From the NCBI RefSeq assembly GCF_001665785.1, contig NZ_LZSO01000012.1:372001-436000 (forward strand): a DNA stretch of 64,000 bases, written 5' to 3'. Origin of the DNA: Mycolicibacterium peregrinum. GTDB taxonomy: Bacteria; Actinomycetota; Actinomycetes; Mycobacteriales; Mycobacteriaceae. Positions 26,054-35,031 of the stretch are shown here, piece after piece. Positions within the stretch are counted from its first letter, which is position 1, and each line of letters begins with the position of its first letter. Below the pieces are notes generated by a model that was not told where the DNA came from, did not search any database, and saw nothing but the letters and a program-made list of their open reading frames with translations. The position numbers were made by a program, and so were the translations under genes.

Positions 26054-27613
26054 ATGAGCACCGGCGCCGAAGTGGTGGTGAACCGCCTGCTCGCCGAAGG
26101 CGTCGACGTGTGTTTCGCGAACCCGGGTACCTCGGAGATGCATTTCGTCGCCGCGCTGGATGCCGCCCCGGCCATGCGTCCGGTGCTGTGTCTGTTCGAA
26201 GGCGTCGCCACCGGAGCCGCCGACGGATACGCCCGCATCGCCGGCACTCCCGCGGCGACCCTGCTACACCTCGGCCCAGGGATGGCCAACGGTCTGGCCA
26301 ACCTGCACAACGCCCGGCGCGCGTTTACTCCGGTGGTCAACGTCGTCGGCGATCATGCGACCTACCACCAACCGCTCGACGCGCCGTTGGAATCCGACAT
26401 CGATGCGCTCGGGCACTGGACGGACGGTTCGGTGCATCGGCCCGAATCGGCCGCAGACCTCGACGCCGCCGTGCACAGTGCGGTGCAGAGCGCGACCGGG
26501 ACGCCCGGACGTGTCGCGACCCTGGTCCTGCCTGCCGACTATTCCTGGAGCAGCGCGCCGCAGAACCCCTTGCCGGACACAGGTATCGGGCATCAGGTTG
26601 TCGACGGACCGTCGACCGACCTCATGGACGTCGCCGACGCCGCCGAACTGCTGCGCGCCCGGGGGGAGCGTGCGGTGGTGTTGCTGGGTGGTGCCGCCAC
26701 CCACGCGGACGGTCTGCGAGCTGCGGCGCGGATCGGCGCGGCGACCGGGGCGCGCGTGCTGGTCGAGACCTTCCCGGCGCGGCTGGCCCGTGGTCAGGGC
26801 GTGCCACCCATCGAGCGGCTCGGCTACCTGGCCGAGCAGGCCACCCAACAGCTCTCCGGGGCAACGTATCTGGTGTTGGTCGGCGCGAAATCCCCGGTGT
26901 CGTTCTTCGCCTACCCGGGCAAGCCGAGCGTGCTGGTACCCGAAGGCGCCGAGGTCCGTGCCCTTGCGGTGAATGAATTGGCCGCACTGGCCGACGAATT
27001 GGGCGGCGAACTACCAGCCCCGCCGTCGCCCGGCCCGAGTGAGTTGCCCACCGGCCCGCTCAATCCGCAGAACCTGGCGCAGGTGATCGCGGCGCTACTG
27101 CCGGAGAACGCGATCATCTCCGACGAGGCCAACACCAGCGGCGTGTTCCTGCCGGCGGCCACCGCATCCGCCCCGCGCCATGATGTCCTCACCCTGACCG
27201 GCGGCGCCATCGGTCAGGGCCTGCCGGTCGCGGTAGGAGCTGCGATCGCCGCGCCGGACCGACCGGTCATCGCCCTGCAGTCCGATGGCAGTGCCGCATA
27301 CACCATTTCGGCCCTGTGGACGATGGCCCGCGAGCAACTCGACGTCACCGTGGTGATCCTGAACAACCACGCCTATGCCATCCTGCAGCTCGAGTTGTTA
27401 CGAGTGGGCACCCAGGCCAACGGGGAAGGGTCGCGCTCACTGCTTGACCTGAGTCGTCCGGACATCGACTTCGCCTCGATAGCGCAGGGATTCGGCGTCC
27501 CTGCCACCCGGGCCACCACTGCGGAAGAGCTTGCCGACCAGCTCCGTGCGGCGCTCGCGGAGCGAGGACCGCACTTGATCGATGCGACCCTGCCTGCCTG
27601 GTCGCCGGTCTGA
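26054..27613 (+). CDS. ThDP-dependent acetolactate-synthase-like enzyme (IlvX-like)
   Basis: A 519-residue ThDP enzyme. The N-terminal pyrimidine-binding domain has the activating Glu49 (LFEGVATGAADGYAR). The C-terminal cofactor domain has the ThDP/Mg motif beginning SDGSAAY and ending near VVILNNHAY. It belongs to the anabolic-ALS-like branch typified by mycobacterial IlvX, which lacks a partner regulatory subunit, rather than to IlvB. The true substrate is unknown. The start is ATG after GGGGAG. It is divergent from the SDR, sharing the palindrome region. Confidence 0.8.
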   Translation: MSTGAEVVVNRLLAEGVDVCFANPGTSEMHFVAALDAAPAMRPVLCLFEGVATGAADGYARIAGTPAATLLHLGPGMANGLANLHNARRAFTPVVNVVGDHATYHQPLDAPLESDIDALGHWTDGSVHRPESAADLDAAVHSAVQSATGTPGRVATLVLPADYSWSSAPQNPLPDTGIGHQVVDGPSTDLMDVADAAELLRARGERAVVLLGGAATHADGLRAAARIGAATGARVLVETFPARLARGQGVPPIERLGYLAEQATQQLSGATYLVLVGAKSPVSFFAYPGKPSVLVPEGAEVRALAVNELAALADELGGELPAPPSPGPSELPTGPLNPQNLAQVIAALLPENAIISDEANTSGVFLPAATASAPRHDVLTLTGGAIGQGLPVAVGAAIAAPDRPVIALQSDGSAAYTISALWTMAREQLDVTVVILNNHAYAILQLELLRVGTQANGEGSRSLLDLSRPDIDFASIAQGFGVPATRATTAEELADQLRAALAERGPHLIDATLPAWSPV

Positions 27614-28657
27614 TCACTGGGTCGGCCGGCGCTTCTCCAACACCACCGCGGCGATCGGAATGCGCATCTCCTCGGGCTCGGCGGACAGCCGTGCCGCGAT
27701 GCCCGTATGCAGCCGGTCGTAGAACACCGGCAACCTTTCGGGACCGCCTTCGAGTGTCGCCCCCAGATCGGCGAATGCCGTGAACTTGAGGAAGTCGGCC
27801 CAGCGGGTGCCGAAAGCGCTTGCGTCCCTGTCACTGCGGTAGGCATTGAAGATTCGGTCCTCCGCGTCGATCAGTTCGACGTGCTGGATCTCAAGCCGCT
27901 CGAACCGTCCCGACGGGGCGAACGGTGCGGTGAAATCCGCGGCACGCCGTCCCGCGATCGGCAACGACATCCGTGTCGCCTCCTCGGCGCTCACGACACC
28001 GGTGGCAATCAGCTCGGTCAACGCGCCGACGACGGCGCGGAACAACGGGCGGTAGCCCAAATCACCGTCGTCGTCCATTGCCGTCGTCAACACCACCAGG
28101 CGACCACCCGGACACAGTTCGCGCCCGCGGAAGGCGATGAACTCGTGCCAATCGTGAGCTGCCTGCCTGGCATAGGCAGCGCGCACCCGCTCGTCGTTGC
28201 TGTAGGCCGCGATGACGTGGTCGGCGACCGGCATCGGCACCTTGCTCAGTCGTGCTACCGCCCAGGCCGACCAGCCCAGGTGCACGCTGTTCGACGGCAG
28301 GATCTGGCTGTAGAACGACCGGCCGATCGCCGAACTGAAGGCCGCCGAATCCCGGTGCCGATAGGACTCCGGATCCTCCTCCAGGATTCGGAACATCGTG
28401 GAGAAGTCGTTGTCGGCGACATCGGTGTGCGTCACCAGAATCGCGTGCTCGGGTCGGGTGCGGCTGCGCACCGCTGCGATGGCGGCGTTGATCGGTTGCA
28501 TCGAATTGTGCGCGGAGCCGGCCCCGTAGTCGGCGATGACGACGGGTTGAGGCGGCGCCGGGATCGGCACCGTGTGCGCCGCGAGTTCGAGAAGCTTGAT
28601 AGCCGAACTCATTCCGGCGGCATGCGGGCGGGGTGTGGTTCGGCGCGACCTGGCCAT
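27614..28657 (-). CDS. SABATH-type SAM-dependent carboxyl methyltransferase
   Basis: A 347-residue methyltransferase. It has the SAM-binding-type IADYGAGSAHNSMQPINAA segment near residue 43 and the SABATH hallmark VHLGWSAWAVARLSKVP near 130, with an aromatic-carboxylate pocket in plant relatives. The family (Pfam Methyltransf_7) methylates carboxyl groups such as salicylate or indole acetate in plants; bacterial members are scarce. The ATG at 28657 lies two bases after the stop of the small membrane-protein gene, so they are probably one transcript. Its 3' end abuts the stop of the IlvX-like gene. Confidence 0.65.
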   Translation of the reverse strand: MARSRRTTPRPHAAGMSSAIKLLELAAHTVPIPAPPQPVVIADYGAGSAHNSMQPINAAIAAVRSRTRPEHAILVTHTDVADNDFSTMFRILEEDPESYRHRDSAAFSSAIGRSFYSQILPSNSVHLGWSAWAVARLSKVPMPVADHVIAAYSNDERVRAAYARQAAHDWHEFIAFRGRELCPGGRLVVLTTAMDDDGDLGYRPLFRAVVGALTELIATGVVSAEEATRMSLPIAGRRAADFTAPFAPSGRFERLEIQHVELIDAEDRIFNAYRSDRDASAFGTRWADFLKFTAFADLGATLEGGPERLPVFYDRLHTGIAARLSAEPEEMRIPIAAVVLEKRRPTQ

Positions 28658-28659
28658 GA

Positions 28660-28902
28660 TCAGGTTCGCCGTCGCCGGCGCAGCAGCAGTCCGATGAGTA
28701 GGCCCATGATGAAAATGATGACCAAGATTGACCACATCGGCGACTCGACGGTCACCCAGAGCACGTGTACACCCACCCGATCACGGTTCTGCGCGACGAA
28801 GATCGCAGTCAGGGCGACCAGGATCAGGGCCACCCAGTAGCGCAGGGCGACCCGCCGTCCCGGACCGGTGGTCGCGGGGGTATCGGTCTCGTCGCGAGGC
28901 AT
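28660..28902 (-). CDS. LapA-domain small membrane protein
   Basis: An 80-residue protein with two membrane helices (YWVALILVALTAIFVAQN and SILVIIFIMGLLIGLLL) separated by an extracytoplasmic VTVESPMW-type hinge, the layout of LapA/DUF1049 proteins. Its C-terminus is a run of arginines. The start at 28902 follows ACGGTAAC with no strong ribosome site. It is cotranscribed with the methyltransferase. Confidence 0.75.
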   Translation of the reverse strand: MPRDETDTPATTGPGRRVALRYWVALILVALTAIFVAQNRDRVGVHVLWVTVESPMWSILVIIFIMGLLIGLLLRRRRRT

Positions 28903-28948
28903 ACCCCGACGGTAACTCGCTACCTGCCGGCTATGACAGGCTTCGGCG

Positions 28949-29692
28949 ATGAGTAACGGAGGGGGCGCCCCGCGGACGGCGATCATCCTGTCCGTCATCG
29001 CCTTGGTCATCGGTGTTCTCGGCATCATCGGGTCGGTGATGGTGAACGCGTTCGTCATCGCAGATGACGACGCCTACGGCGAGGTGCCGATCCCGGGCTC
29101 GGCGAGTCTGGAGCTGCCCGCCGGCGACGTGGACATCGCCTACCGCGCCACGACTCTCACCGTGGGCGGCAAGGGGGTGATGGTCCCTCCGATCCAACTG
29201 GCCATCACCCCGCCGACCGGAGTGGCCGAACCGCTCATCACCGACTCGATGAGCAGTTCATCGAAGACCAACCGGGAAATCACGGTGCGGGTATTCACTG
29301 CCCACATCAAGCAGGCGGGCACCTACCGTATCGACGCCAAGGCCTCGGTCTTCGAGTCTCAGAATCCCAGGCTGACATTCGGGCACAGCAGTCCCTACTA
29401 CTGGGTGATGTGGCCCTTCATCGGGATGACGGTGCTCGCCGCTGTCACGCTTGGGCTGTCGATCATGTGGAGCCTCCGCGCGGGGAAGCGGGCGACTCCG
29501 CTACCCGACTACACGCCGACGTACGCACCGACCGGCATCCCGACGTACGCACCGACATATTCGGGGACCCAGGTTCCCGACGATCAGGCCGTCCGGATCG
29601 AACAGCTCAAAACCATTGCTGCCCTGCGTGATACCGGTGCGCTGACCGAGGCTGAGTTCGAGGCGGAGAAGCGCCGGATTCTGGGGAGCTGA
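28949..29692 (+). CDS. Membrane protein with C-terminal SHOCT domain
   Basis: A 247-residue protein: a membrane helix near 10-35, an extracytoplasmic domain of about 120 residues, a second helix near 150-172 (FIGMTVLAAVTLGLSIMWS), a Pro/Thr/Tyr-rich linker with repeated PTYAPT units, and a C-terminal SHOCT helix-hairpin (QLKTIAALRDTGALTEAEFEAEKRRIL). SHOCT motifs are oligomerisation tails. The function is unknown. It is divergent from the LapA-like gene and convergent with the monooxygenase gene. Confidence 0.72.
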   Translation: MSNGGGAPRTAIILSVIALVIGVLGIIGSVMVNAFVIADDDAYGEVPIPGSASLELPAGDVDIAYRATTLTVGGKGVMVPPIQLAITPPTGVAEPLITDSMSSSSKTNREITVRVFTAHIKQAGTYRIDAKASVFESQNPRLTFGHSSPYYWVMWPFIGMTVLAAVTLGLSIMWSLRAGKRATPLPDYTPTYAPTGIPTYAPTYSGTQVPDDQAVRIEQLKTIAALRDTGALTEAEFEAEKRRILGS

Positions 29693-29694
29693 GG

Positions 29695-31068
29695 CTAGGC
29701 GGCCCGCGTTACCAGGCCGGAGCGCTGGAAGGATCCGACGGGGACGAACCTCTCCAGTAACGCGTCGGCCGGCTCGCCGGAGAACTCGGTGATCAGCTGC
29801 TTGGCGGCGGCTACCGAGTCGAGACGTTCGACCGGCCTCGGATCATTCAGCAGCCCATAAAGTTTCGAGGCGAACCGCGGGCTGCCCTGTGCCGCCGCGA
29901 AGAACAGGTCGCCGTACTCGGCCAGCTCGGGATCGGACAGGAACAAGCGGGTGACCAGTTGCGCGGCCCGTGCCCGGTCAGCGTAGAAGTCCTCGAATGC
30001 GTTGCGCAGCCAAGCCTCGTCGAACGGTCCGTCATGTTCGGCTGCCTTGCGCACCAGTGCCGCGGCCTGTAGCAGGCCGCCTTGGGCGCCCTGACCGGCG
30101 ATCGGATCGTAGGACACCGCGGTATCGCCAAGAGCGGCCACCGGATGGCCACTGGCGGTGCGGCCCACCCCGCCACGCACCACCTGGGTGACGGCCCCTT
30201 TGAGCCACGAGTGCGGATCGGCCTCGATGGTCCTGAGCTCGCTGACCTCGGGCACATCCCAGTCGATGAAGTCGCGGTGCAGCGCGGTGACGATGTCGAG
30301 CGCGGATTGCGCGTCCTGCGCGCCGGCGAACCGCTGCTCCCACTCGCTGCCGGGGCGGGCCCAACCCAGGAATGCCCAGGTCGGTCCGGCATCCTTGTGC
30401 AGGTAACCACCCCACCAAGCCTCGCCCTGATCGGAGACCACCGTCAAGGCGCTGTGGCGCCCACCTGCGCTGCTGCGATGGGCGAAAACCTCAGGCCCGT
30501 ACGGTAAGCCGGTCAATGTCACCGTCAACAGGCTGCGCTGGGGCCGGTCGTAGGCGGAGCGCTCGGCGTCGACGGGAAACAGGGACGACAACCCGCCGCG
30601 ACCGGTGGCAACCAGCGTGAGGTCGGCATTCGCGGCGATCCCGTCCAGGCGCACCGGGTCCACGGCCTCGACCACGAACCGTCCACCGCGTTGCTGGAAC
30701 AGGGTGAGCCGATCATCAGCCTTGAGCCGGGTATCCACCGCGAGCCCGACGAAGCCGTCGAAGTCGACATCGAAGGCGATCGCCTCCGACCGGTTCGGAC
30801 CGGAACCGTCCACCACGCGCACACTTTCCCCGGTCGAGGTCGGGGCGGTGGCCAGATAGGTGTTCAGGCCCAGCGACTCCTCGGCCCGCTGGGCCTCCCC
30901 GAAGATCAGCGCGGTGCCGGTGGCCGGAACGTCGTCGCGCAGACTGTGCTGATCACGGTCGCTGTAGAGGGTGACCTCAAACCCGTTGTCCAGCAGCCCG
31001 AGAGCGGCCGTCACCCCGGTTTGCCCCGCGCCGATCACCGCTGCGGTACGCCGATCTGAACTCGTCAT
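29695..31068 (-). CDS. StyA-like flavin monooxygenase
   Basis: A 457-residue FAD-dependent monooxygenase with a GAGQTG nucleotide-binding motif near residue 12 and a second nucleotide-contact region GDTAVSYDPIAGQGA near 314. It resembles the oxygenase component of styrene monooxygenase (StyA), which needs a separate NADH:FAD reductase (StyB). No such gene lies near it. I chose the ATG at 31068; a GTG three codons upstream is the alternative. The substrate is unknown, and epoxidation of an alkene or indole would be typical. Confidence 0.7.
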   Translation of the reverse strand: MTSSDRRTAAVIGAGQTGVTAALGLLDNGFEVTLYSDRDQHSLRDDVPATGTALIFGEAQRAEESLGLNTYLATAPTSTGESVRVVDGSGPNRSEAIAFDVDFDGFVGLAVDTRLKADDRLTLFQQRGGRFVVEAVDPVRLDGIAANADLTLVATGRGGLSSLFPVDAERSAYDRPQRSLLTVTLTGLPYGPEVFAHRSSAGGRHSALTVVSDQGEAWWGGYLHKDAGPTWAFLGWARPGSEWEQRFAGAQDAQSALDIVTALHRDFIDWDVPEVSELRTIEADPHSWLKGAVTQVVRGGVGRTASGHPVAALGDTAVSYDPIAGQGAQGGLLQAAALVRKAAEHDGPFDEAWLRNAFEDFYADRARAAQLVTRLFLSDPELAEYGDLFFAAAQGSPRFASKLYGLLNDPRPVERLDSVAAAKQLITEFSGEPADALLERFVPVGSFQRSGLVTRAA

Positions 31069-31133
31069 GGGAGCCACTATGGGCGCGCCGCCACTTGCCG
31101 GTAAGGGACTGGCTCAGCGTGATCGCAAACTCT

Positions 31134-32276
31134 CTACCGGAGCGTGGGACCGATCATCGACATCAAGGGATCGGCGGGACCGATGTCGAGGGTGCATTCG
31201 CTGGGCCGCGGATCCGGCACGAAAGCCCAGAACATCGCGCCCGTGGCCCCCAATGCGTGCATCTTGGCAACCGTCTCGCCGAGGACCTGCTTCCGCTCCC
31301 GCAGCGATGCGCAGGAACCGGCCTCCATGCCGATCTCGGCGGCGAACAACGGCTTACCTACGGCACGGGTTTGCGCGACGCGGCGCTGTAGCCCGTCGTA
31401 CGGGTCTCCGGGCAGATAGTCCATCTGCTCGTAGTAGTGGTACTCGAGCACGTCGACGCCGGGGGAGGCGGCCACCATCTCGAACTCGTCTCCCGCCGAC
31501 CCGCACTGCCCACCGCCGGCGTGACCGCTGAAGATGATGACGCCGGGGTCCAATTCGCGAATCCGGGCACCGGAGACATCCAGGAACGCGCGCAGTGTTT
31601 CCGGAGCGGTGGCATGGCAACTGCGCTTGGTCCAATGGCAGGTGTGATCCAGGCAGTAGGACGGCTCGGGTTCACCCACCGCCGTCCACCCGGCAACCGA
31701 TGGCGAGCCGCCCCAGCGCTTGACGGCGGTGTCCAGCCACGCGGCGAACGTCATCGGCAGGCCGTGCGATACTTCGGTGCGCCAACCGCCCGCGTACCAG
31801 TCGTAATCCTTGAAATAGTCGTTCTCGCAGCCGCCGTCGTCACTGGTGAGCACAGCGATCAGGAGCTGGCCGTGACGCTCGGCTGCCCGGAACACCGCAT
31901 CCAGCGCGGTGAAATCGAGCTGTCCGGTGTATTTGTTCACCGCGAAGCTGGAGTAGGCGTTGAACCGCGTCACCGAATGCGGCGGCAGGCCGGCGAAGTA
32001 CGAGTCGAGATCAACCTGTGCGCCACACCCAGCATTGATAGACCAGTTGGTGGCCAGCTGGTAGGCGTTGATGCCGACCGGCCACACCGGTTTGCCATCG
32101 AGGGTGAGCGACGTTCCCGAGACGCCCAGCCGCGGAATGGCTGCTTGGCCGGCGGTGGGCTGGGCGGTCGCGCCGGGCAGTGGCGGCATCGGCTCGGGCG
32201 GCGACGGCGAGCAGGCCATCGCGCCCAGCAGTGCCACGCAAAGCAACACCGCGGTGCGAACTGGCCTGTCGACCAT
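31134..32276 (-). CDS. GH5-like endo-beta-mannanase-type lipoprotein
   Basis: A 380-residue lipoprotein (AMAC, Cys22) with a Pro-rich linker and a TIM-barrel glycosidase domain. The acid/base Glu202 sits in TAVGEPEPS and the nucleophile Glu314 in FAAEIGMEAG, the spacing of GH5/GH113-type retaining beta-glycanases. It is likely attached to the outer side of the membrane. The family cleaves mannan or glucan chains. The true polymer is unknown. It is the terminal gene of the mscR-direction cluster. Confidence 0.68.
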   Translation of the reverse strand: MVDRPVRTAVLLCVALLGAMACSPSPPEPMPPLPGATAQPTAGQAAIPRLGVSGTSLTLDGKPVWPVGINAYQLATNWSINAGCGAQVDLDSYFAGLPPHSVTRFNAYSSFAVNKYTGQLDFTALDAVFRAAERHGQLLIAVLTSDDGGCENDYFKDYDWYAGGWRTEVSHGLPMTFAAWLDTAVKRWGGSPSVAGWTAVGEPEPSYCLDHTCHWTKRSCHATAPETLRAFLDVSGARIRELDPGVIIFSGHAGGGQCGSAGDEFEMVAASPGVDVLEYHYYEQMDYLPGDPYDGLQRRVAQTRAVGKPLFAAEIGMEAGSCASLRERKQVLGETVAKMHALGATGAMFWAFVPDPRPSECTLDIGPADPLMSMIGPTLR

Positions 32277-32312
32277 TGAGTCAGGTTATCGACTCGCTTC
32301 CCGCCGCAAGGG

Positions 32313-32945
32313 CTAATGCCCGCGGGCAACCCATTCGTCGTAGTGGACGATTTCGTCGCCGATGGTGGTGGTGTCGCCGTGTCCGGTGTAGACGACGGTC
32401 TCGCCGGGCAACATCCCCAGTCGCTTGGAGATGGAGTCCAGGATCGTCGGGAAGTCCGAGAACGACCGACCGGTGGCACCCGGGCCGCCTTGGAACAGGG
32501 TGTCGCCGGAGATCACCGCATTGAGTTCGGGGATCGACCAGCAGACCGAGCCGGGGGAGTGCCCGGGGGTGTGCAGGGCGTGCAGTTCGAGGCCGCCGGC
32601 CTTCAACACGAGACCGTCCTCGACCGTGCGGAAGTCGTTGTCGGGGTGCACGACTCGCCACAACATTTCGTCGGCGGGGTGCAGCAGTACCGGTGCGTCC
32701 AGTGCCTTGCCGAGTTCGGGGGCAACGGTGATGTGGTCGTTGTGGCCGTGGGTGCAGACCACGGCGACGACGTTGCGGCCGCCCACGGCCTCGATGATCG
32801 GGGCGGCAGTGTGGGCGGCGTCGAACACGATGACGTCACTGTCATCCCCGACGATCCAGATGTTGTTGTCGACGTCCCAACTGCCGCCGTCGAGCTCGAA
32901 CTTGCCGCTGGTGACTACCCGCTGGATCTGCGAAGGCCCGCTCAT
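32313..32945 (-). CDS. Metallo-beta-lactamase-fold hydrolase (Rv2260-like)
   Basis: A 210-residue enzyme with the metal-binding HGHNDH (His66, His68, Asp70, His71) and later [12 protein letters not shown] and YTGHGDTT metal ligands. Its start overlaps the mscR stop (ATGA), so it is coupled to mscR. In M. tuberculosis the same pair is Rv2259-Rv2260. It is probably a glyoxalase-II/thioesterase-type partner that hydrolyses the S-formylmycothiol made by MscR. This is an inference from the pairing. Confidence 0.82.
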   Translation of the reverse strand: MSGPSQIQRVVTSGKFELDGGSWDVDNNIWIVGDDSDVIVFDAAHTAAPIIEAVGGRNVVAVVCTHGHNDHITVAPELGKALDAPVLLHPADEMLWRVVHPDNDFRTVEDGLVLKAGGLELHALHTPGHSPGSVCWSIPELNAVISGDTLFQGGPGATGRSFSDFPTILDSISKRLGMLPGETVVYTGHGDTTTIGDEIVHYDEWVARGH

Positions 32946-34033
32946 TTGTCCAACACCACCACCGAGCGCAGCACCTCACCGGCGTGCATCTTGTGGAACG
33001 CGTCCTCGATCGCATCCAGCCCGATGCGCTCGGAGACGAACTTCTCCAACGGCAGCCGGCCCTGCAGGTACAGCGAGATCAGGCTGGGGAAGTCGCGTTC
33101 GGGCAGGCAGTCGCCGTACCAGGAGGACTTCAGTGATCCGCCGCGGGAGAAGAAGTCGACCAGCGGCATCTCCAGGGTCATGTCCGGGGTGGGGACACCG
33201 ACCAGCACCACGGTGCCGGCCAGATCGCGCGCGTAGAACGCCTGCTTCCAGGTTTCGGGGCGGCCGACCGCGTCGATCACCACGTCGGCACCGAACCCGT
33301 CGGTCAGGTCTTGGATGGTCTTCACCGCGTCGAGGTCACGGGCGTTGATGGTGTGCGTGGCCCCGAAATCGAGGGCCCAGTTCAGCTTCTTGTTGTCGGT
33401 GTCGACGGCGATGATCTTCTTGGCGCCGACCAGGGCGGCACCGGCGATCGCCGCGTCTCCCACGCCGCCGCAGCCGATGACCGCGACCGTGTCGTCGCGG
33501 GTCACCGCACCGGTGTTGATCGCCGCGCCGATGCCGGCCATCACGCCGCAGCCCAGCAGACCGGCCACGGCCGGGTCGGCCGCCGAATCGACCTTGGTGC
33601 ACTGACCTTCGTGGACGAGGGTCTTGTCGGCGAACGCGCCGATACCCAGCGCCGGGGTGAGTTCGGTGCCGTCGGTCAGCGTCATCTTCTGCGCGGCGTT
33701 GTGGGTGTCGAAGCACAGGTGCGGGCGGCCGCGTTTGCAGGCGCGGCATTCCCCGCAGACCGCGCGCCAGTTGAGGATGACGAAGTCGCCGGGTTCGACG
33801 TGGGTGACGCCCTCGCCGACGGATTCGACCGTGCCCGCAGCCTCATGGCCGAGCAGGAACGGGTATTCGTCGTTGATACCGCCCTCGCGGTAGGTCAGGT
33901 CGGTATGGCAGACACCGCAGGCGATGATGTCGACCACGACCTCACCGGGACCCGGATCCGGGATCACGATGTCGACCAACTCGACGGGCTGCTTCTTACT
34001 CCGCGAAATCACACCACGCACTGTCTGAGGCAT
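32942..34033 (-). CDS. mscR: S-nitrosomycothiol reductase/mycothiol-dependent formaldehyde dehydrogenase
   Basis: A 363-residue zinc alcohol dehydrogenase. Catalytic zinc ligands are Cys42 with His43 (GVCHTDL), and His63 and Glu64. Structural zinc cysteines are 93, 96, 99 and 107 ([15 protein letters not shown]). The NAD motif is IGCGGVG. It matches M. tuberculosis Rv2259 (MscR), which reduces S-nitrosomycothiol and oxidises S-hydroxymethyl-mycothiol. It protects against nitrosative stress and formaldehyde. The ATG at 34033 follows a strong -10/-35 at the spacing of a leaderless promoter, and the downstream metal hydrolase is coupled to it. Confidence 0.87.
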   Translation of the reverse strand: MPQTVRGVISRSKKQPVELVDIVIPDPGPGEVVVDIIACGVCHTDLTYREGGINDEYPFLLGHEAAGTVESVGEGVTHVEPGDFVILNWRAVCGECRACKRGRPHLCFDTHNAAQKMTLTDGTELTPALGIGAFADKTLVHEGQCTKVDSAADPAVAGLLGCGVMAGIGAAINTGAVTRDDTVAVIGCGGVGDAAIAGAALVGAKKIIAVDTDNKKLNWALDFGATHTINARDLDAVKTIQDLTDGFGADVVIDAVGRPETWKQAFYARDLAGTVVLVGVPTPDMTLEMPLVDFFSRGGSLKSSWYGDCLPERDFPSLISLYLQGRLPLEKFVSERIGLDAIEDAFHKMHAGEVLRSVVVLDK

Positions 34034-34039
34034 GCCTAT

Positions 34040-34068
34040 AACCTAATGCAAACCGGACAGGTGTCCAA
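34040..34068 (-). promoter_or_regulatory. Leaderless promoter and operator-like repeat of mscR
   Basis: On the minus strand there is a -35 box TTGGAC (34063-34068), a 17-base spacer and a -10 box TAGGTT (34040-34045), with six bases then the ATG at 34033, so the message probably starts at the ATG. An inverted repeat GGACA-N2-TGTCC (34055-34066) overlaps the -35 box and could be a repressor site. Confidence 0.55.
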
Positions 34069-34135
34069 TTAGTAGTCGGATCTCGTCGTCCACTGAATCT
34101 CGGCCCGGTGGAGCGTCCGCGCGTTACCGTGAGTT

Positions 34136-35020
34136 GTGGTCGACGATCGAACCCAACTGCTGGTGGTCGCACGCTCGGCGTATCGGCGAAATGACTGGCG
34201 TACCAGCTACGAATCCTTCAGCCGAGTCGACGGCATGCTCGCCCTCGACACCGACGATCTTGCCGTGTACGCGGCGGCGGCCTGGCGGCAGGGCCATGGC
34301 CGCGAATCGGTGCGGATCAACGAACAGGTACACACCCGGCTGCTGCGCACCGATCCGGTGCAGGCCGCGATGAAGGCGGCCGAACTCGGCCTGGCCTGGT
34401 TGGCTCGCGGTCACGTGTCGCTGGCCGGCAGTTGGGGGCAGCGGGCGCAGATGCTGCTGGACGGCGTCCCGGAGACCACCGCGCACGGTTACCTGGCATA
34501 CCTACGCGCGGCGACGGCGGCCGACACCGGCGACGACGACCAGTTCGGCGCTGAGACGCGGCGATTGTCCGTCCTCGCAGAGAACTTGGAGGACGCCGCC
34601 CTGGCCACACTGGCGCGGGCACTCGGCGGTATGGCCGCCGTCGCTGCCGGCGATCCGACCGGTTACCAGGCGCTCGATCAGGTACTGCTGCCGGTGCTCG
34701 ACGAACCGGTGCCGATAGAATGGGCGGCAGATGTGTACCGACGGGCGTTGAGCCTGGCGCGGCGGCAGGGCGCCGGTGATCGGTTGACGTCGTGGACACA
34801 GTCGATGCAGCAGTGGTGTGAGGCCACCGAACCGGACTCACCGGAGTCGGCCTACCGCGCGGTCCTTGACGTGCACCGGCTCTCAGCGGTTGCTAACCCC
34901 GATCCGGGGGAGTTGGTTCGGCGGGTGGTCGGACTGCGTCGCCTGGTCGCCGATGTGGATGCGGTGGCGGCGAGCATGGTCGAGGAGTTGCTTTCCCGGA
35001 GTCTGGGGCGTGCCCGATAG
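34136..35020 (+). CDS. Helical repeat protein of unknown function
   Basis: A 294-residue protein, almost entirely alpha-helical, with TPR-like helix pairs (YAAAAWRQGHGRESVRINEQV and AELGLAWLARGHVSLAGSWGQ). It begins at the GTG at 34136. It lacks signal peptide and membrane segments. It is divergent from mscR and 11 bases upstream of the hydrolase gene. I do not recognise a named family; the fold suggests protein binding. Confidence 0.55.
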   Translation: MVDDRTQLLVVARSAYRRNDWRTSYESFSRVDGMLALDTDDLAVYAAAAWRQGHGRESVRINEQVHTRLLRTDPVQAAMKAAELGLAWLARGHVSLAGSWGQRAQMLLDGVPETTAHGYLAYLRAATAADTGDDDQFGAETRRLSVLAENLEDAALATLARALGGMAAVAAGDPTGYQALDQVLLPVLDEPVPIEWAADVYRRALSLARRQGAGDRLTSWTQSMQQWCEATEPDSPESAYRAVLDVHRLSAVANPDPGELVRRVVGLRRLVADVDAVAASMVEELLSRSLGRAR

Positions 35021-35031
35021 ATTTGGTCTCG

